Origin: Vitis vinifera
Lineage: Eukaryota; Streptophyta; Magnoliopsida; Vitales; Vitaceae
DNA: 64,000 bases
Assembly (NCBI RefSeq): GCF_030704535.1
Contig: NC_081810.1
Span: forward strand, 24,032,501-24,096,500
Direction: 5' to 3'
A program made the translations under genes and the position numbers. The notes under the pieces were generated by a model, which had not been told where the DNA came from, did no database searches, and saw nothing but the letters and a program-made list of their open reading frames with translations. The first letter of the stretch is position 1. Every line of letters begins with the position of its first letter. Of the stretch, positions 60,000 to 64,000 are shown one piece after another.

Positions 60000-61106
60000 C
60001 ATAAATAACTAGCTAAGTATATATTAGCATTCTAACTCTAATTTGGTTTAGTTACAACTATACATGACTTAATATCCCCCCTCAAACTCAAAGGTCTTGC
60101 TAGAACGGTAAATTTTCTTCAAAGATTGGTGGAATAGGTGAAGCTTTGGTAAGAATGAATATCAGCAATTTGGTCAAAAGAAGGAATGTGTTGAACCACT
60201 AAAGATTCATTGAGAACCCTTTCCTAAACAAAATGACAATATAGTTCCACATGCTTAACTTGAGAATGAAATATAGAATTGACAACAAGAAAAGTAGCTG
60301 AAAGATTGTCACAGGGTAGAAGAGGAGGGAAAGAAGAGGAGATAGAAAGCTCCTAGAGAAGATATTGAATCCACTAAAGTTTAGAAGCAACATTTACCTA
60401 GGCCCTATACTCAAATTCAGTATTAGAACGAGACACAACCTTCTGTTTAGCAAAGCTCCAACATACTAGATTAAAGCCAAAAAAGATAAAATGACCACTT
60501 GCACTTAGATGATCATTAAGGCAGCCAACCCAATTGGCATCATCATAAGCAATAAGTCGAAGATCAGGGGAAGAATGAAAGGAAAGACCAAAAGAAACAG
60601 TGTCCTTGAGATATTACAATAATCATTTAATAGCTTGCCAATGAAAAGTTGTTGGGGATTGCATAAATTGGTAGAATTTGTTGATAGAAAAAAAAGATAT
60701 TAGGCCTTGTAATGGTACCATATTGTAATGCCCTAATAATGTTGTGATATTGAGAAGGATCAGCCAAAAGAGAACCAATAGAAGCTAATAAAGTGTGAGT
60801 CATTAGTATGGCAATAGGTTTGTAATTTGCAAGACCAACATGAATTAATGAACCCTAAATATATTTTGTTTGTGAAAGATAAAGAGAAGAACCTTGCCAA
60901 CACACTTCAACACCCATAAAATAATTCAAAATGCCAAGGTCCTTGAAAGAAAACTGTGAATGTAAAGAAGAAACCATTTGGTCTATCAACACAAAATTAG
61001 AATAAAAACAATAATGTCATCAATATAGATGAGAAGAATGATCATGTCAGTCCCTTTCCAAAACATGATGATATGATTTCCAAAACAATATAGACGAGGG
61101 TTAGTG
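60000..61106 (-). pseudogene. degenerate Copia fragment (RT to RNase H), minus strand
   Basis: Reading the minus strand from 61106: LLIYIDDI (RT catalytic site, ~61025), then RNase H text AYDDANWVGCLNDHLSASGH (~60545), CWSFAKQKVVSRSNTEFEY (~60445), and DNLSATFLVVNSIFHSQVKH (~60315). The 3' end reaches a purine tract GAGGGGGGATATT at ~60087-60075, which should abut a 3' LTR (60074 downwards) that is too worn to bound. Many stops; a dead element truncated at 61106 by the adjoining repeat. Confidence 0.8.
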
Positions 61107-61112
61107 AGAATT

Positions 61113-62620
61113 TGTTAGGATTAAGCCTTTAGAAGCATAACGTGATGTCACAAAATAAGGTTTTGTTAATAAATTTATTTATTATATTTTATGGTTTTAT
61201 TTTTTTCCTTGTTTGAATTAATTGTTATATAAGCATTCATACCCATATTACTTGTATTGTATATGTTAGGTGCATTAAGAGTTATAGAAAATATCAAAGC
61301 CATGGGTGTCTTGTAGAATGATAAGTAGTTCATAGTCGGGTCATGGATTTGGACAATTCATTAGAGACTATATATAGTGCACTAACTTTTAATTACATGA
61401 ATGACTTATCTTGGTCATTGAGATGAGTTTCTAATGATGAATGAACTAATGTGTACAGTTACAGATTTTACATGACCTACGGTTAATCATAACACTAGTT
61501 ATTAGGTAGTCATAGTTCACCAAACTACTATGCTAAATGGGCTCTAAACCTTTGGAGAATATTGAGTTAGTGTCGAGGTCACCACTAGCTTTAACCTATA
61601 GGCGAGACACTAAATTAGTCATATATCCTTATGAATTTGGTCATTGTTGATTAAGGTAAGTTAGAACAAATATTTTCAAGATAGACACTATGATATTTAA
61701 TGGGTTTGAGATAACATGTTCCCTTGGGTGATCCTAAGTACATATGATAAGGACATATTTATAGTAATTTCTTAACTTGAATTTGACATATGCCCTTTGA
61801 GAGCTAGAGTAAGTTAATCACAAAATAGGATGCTCTGAGACTCAAAGATTAGAGAGTTAATCTTGATAGGTTGGTAACATATACCTCGTTAGATTATGGG
61901 AATTGATTCATGAGAAGTTTGCATGTACTAAATAGTAGGTCATAAAGCTAAGTTTATATCTTATTTTAATATCATCATAGGATATTGGAGATAAATTGAC
62001 TCTGTATAGTGGGATGTTAAGTCAACTTCAAAATTGAATTTTGAGGAAATCAATATTTTTCTATGGGTCCCAATGGTTCTTCTTGAGCTCTTATGCTTTA
62101 GTGACACATTTTTTTTAGGGATATTTAGCATCTTTGTTTATACGTGTGCATAAAGGCATATTTATAAAAACACAAGATTGAACAAGAGCTTATGAACTAT
62201 TATTTTGAATTACACTAATTAATTAATTTGAGCATAATAGGACTAATTAATTAATTTAAGCTTAATAGGATTAATTAATTAATTTGAGTCTAATAGGGCT
62301 AATTAATGAAGTGGGCTTAACTCACTTAAGCCGACTGAAAAGCTTATATAAATCTCATTAGAGGTTAAGGCTTCATATCTGCTACCATTCAAACTTTTAA
62401 TGACATGGAGACTAGGTAAGGACAAAGTGGGTATAAAAAGCCCACTCAGCATAGAGTGTACAAAAATCAAATATTTTTTTCACATTAACATGGGAATCTT
62501 GGAATTCCAAAACTTGGGTTCTGAAAACCCATTTATTTCCAAATGGCCGGCCCAAAACATACTTTTCCCTGCATGAAAACTACTCTTATTTTGGTTATTT
62601 TTGGGCCAACAATCCTAGCA
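61113..62620 (+). repeat. LTR-like repeat, plus orientation, relative of 18120-19481
   Basis: 1508 bp with short inverted ends TGTTAGGATT and AATCCTAGCA. A TATA-like CTTATATAAATCTC lies at ~62342. About 61140-62080 is collinear with the reverse complement of the 18-19 kb repeat. The flanking pentamers (gaatt and aatga) do not match, so insertion boundaries are unproven or altered. Probably an old solo LTR. Confidence 0.6.
62213..62305 (+). repeat. tandem repeat of ~29 bp with TTAATTAATTAA cores
   Basis: Three full copies and a partial fourth of (a/g)CTAATTAATTAATTTGAGC(A/T)TAATAGG inside the LTR-like repeat, ending at 'gggctaattaatgaag'. Confidence 0.8.
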
Positions 62621-64000
62621 AATGACTTCACCTTTCATTTTTTTTTTTTGCCATAAAATGACATTGATTAATTATGGGATACTAATTTTTTAATATTGAC
62701 TAGATTGATATTTTTCTTTAAATTTGCTTTTATGCAAAGAACTATTGATAAATATTATTGGTTTGAGACATATTACTATATAATAAAATAATATTATAAG
62801 AATTATTACAAATAATTAAAAACTTGTAGATATTCTATATTGTATCTCTAAGAGTAACAAATTATATCATGGTAAATGTAGTAAATATGTTAAACTATCA
62901 CTATTTTAAATTTTATTAAATTTTACTAGCACAATATTTAAAGGATAATAAAAAAAGTAAATTTTATTATTTATGTACCCATACAATATAGGGAAAAATA
63001 TGTGTCTGTATACTTATATGAAAAAAATCACAAAATAGGAATTCAAGTTTATAAAATACAAATTTCAAGCGCCCATCGTTACAAATTTGTGAAGTTTTTA
63101 TTTAGAAATACTGTGCTTATATCGATTTTTAGAATGTTATCCTCCATATATTGTGTATATATTATGTTGGTTACGAGTGACAGAGTAATTATTCCTTTAA
63201 AATGAGTCTGTACTGTTGAAAAGGGGATTTGAATCTATTCTCAAACAAGGTTCATAAATAGCACTACCTTAAAATCCTATCCCTAAATTGATTTTTTAAC
63301 TAGAGATCATAGGGAGGGTTTTTATTCATGAGTAGGTGATTAATTAAGGACAAAAACAAATCTCAAATTCATCATTACCCATTTTTCATTAAATTAAATG
63401 AAGCTTACAATTTTTTTGGGTTAAAATCTTACCCTTGAATTGGATTACACCTTAAACTTATTTTTTGAAAAGACAGATACACCATAACAATTGTATGAAC
63501 TTATCTTTTGAAAAATAAAGTTAATGTTAAAAAAGTGGATTAGTCATTAAAAAATATGAGCTTAGTGTATAAAAAAATATATATATAGAGAGAAAAAAAA
63601 ATTGTCTTTCAAAAATATAAATTTAATGTAAACGCAAAAATTGGTTTTTAAAAGAAGATTTTAATGTTAGAAAAAATAGAACAAGTAACAAAAAATATAA
63701 TAAAGAGTCTAATTTAAAAAATAAATTCATATTTTGAAAAGATAAGTTTAATGTAAAAAAAAATCATAATTGTGAAAAAAAAATGACTTATAAAAAAATG
63801 AAGTGTTTAATATAAAAATGGAACAATAAAGTGGAGAAACTAGCATCCTTGTGGCTAGAAGTGTCATTTTTATATTTATTTTTAGAGGAATCCTTTGTTA
63901 TAATAATTTTTAAAACAACAAGGCTCCCCTTCTCCTAAAAATGAAAAAAGAAAAGACCCTAAAGATAATGTTGCCACATATTTCTCCCTTTGGGAAAGAT
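62621..64000. other. AT-rich DNA with a loose short-period repeat
   Basis: No gene. From about 63455 to 63830 variants of 'cttttgaaaagataagtttaatgtaaaaa' recur every 35-60 bases. The same words appear at 2.4, 16.0-16.3 and 21.4-21.6 kb. An AT/AG microsatellite lies at ~63575-63590. Confidence 0.45.

Overview
This is nuclear DNA from a dicotyledonous plant. It has intron-containing genes with GT/AG junctions, about two-thirds A+T intergenic DNA, Copia, Gypsy and TRIM retroelements primed by initiator tRNA-Met, MITEs and pararetrovirus relics. The overall style fits grapevine (Vitis), but that is an inference. No rRNA, tRNA, CRISPR array or bacterial-type operon is visible.

Layout. (1) 1-15 kb: a five-exon NIT4-type nitrilase gene on the minus strand (3373-10364) with MITEs and a tandem duplication in its introns. 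Just upstream lies a broken tandem copy (about 11145-12790) that has lost the exon carrying the catalytic Glu. (2) 15-22 kb: AT-rich DNA with an array of about a dozen short palindromes (17.34-18.02 kb), a degenerate LTR-like repeat on the minus strand, and a decayed plant-mobile-domain (MAIN-like) gene fragment. (3) 22-27 kb: a four-exon membrane-tethered NAC transcription factor with an ACGT-rich upstream region. (4) 28-37 kb: an old Copia relic, then an intact, very young Copia retrotransposon (30678-36751; 479-bp LTRs with one difference seen; AATTA target duplication). Its start codon appears to lie in the LTR and to be joined to gag by splicing. (5) 38-60 kb: two tandem short-chain dehydrogenase/reductase (SDR) genes with identical exon structure (38240-39809 and 58238-59658), pushed 18 kb apart by insertions. 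These are a dead petuvirus/florendovirus-like endogenous pararetrovirus, a tandem TRIM element, an 8.9-kb Tekay-like Gypsy element sitting inside one TRIM LTR (CTTAT target duplication), and a Copia solo LTR (ATGTT target duplication). (6) 60-64 kb: an antisense Copia relic, a second copy of the LTR-like repeat seen at 18-19 kb, and AT-rich DNA with a loose short-period repeat.

The host genes are probably independent. The nitrilase should act on beta-cyanoalanine in cyanide detoxification. The NAC protein should be released from a membrane to regulate transcription. The SDR pair should act on secondary metabolites or hormone-like substrates. The strongest points for follow-up are the LTR-encoded spliced start of the Copia element, the apparent loss of the TATA region in one SDR copy, the TRIM/Gypsy nesting, the W-box clusters in the pararetrovirus promoter and Gypsy LTR, and the unexplained palindrome array.
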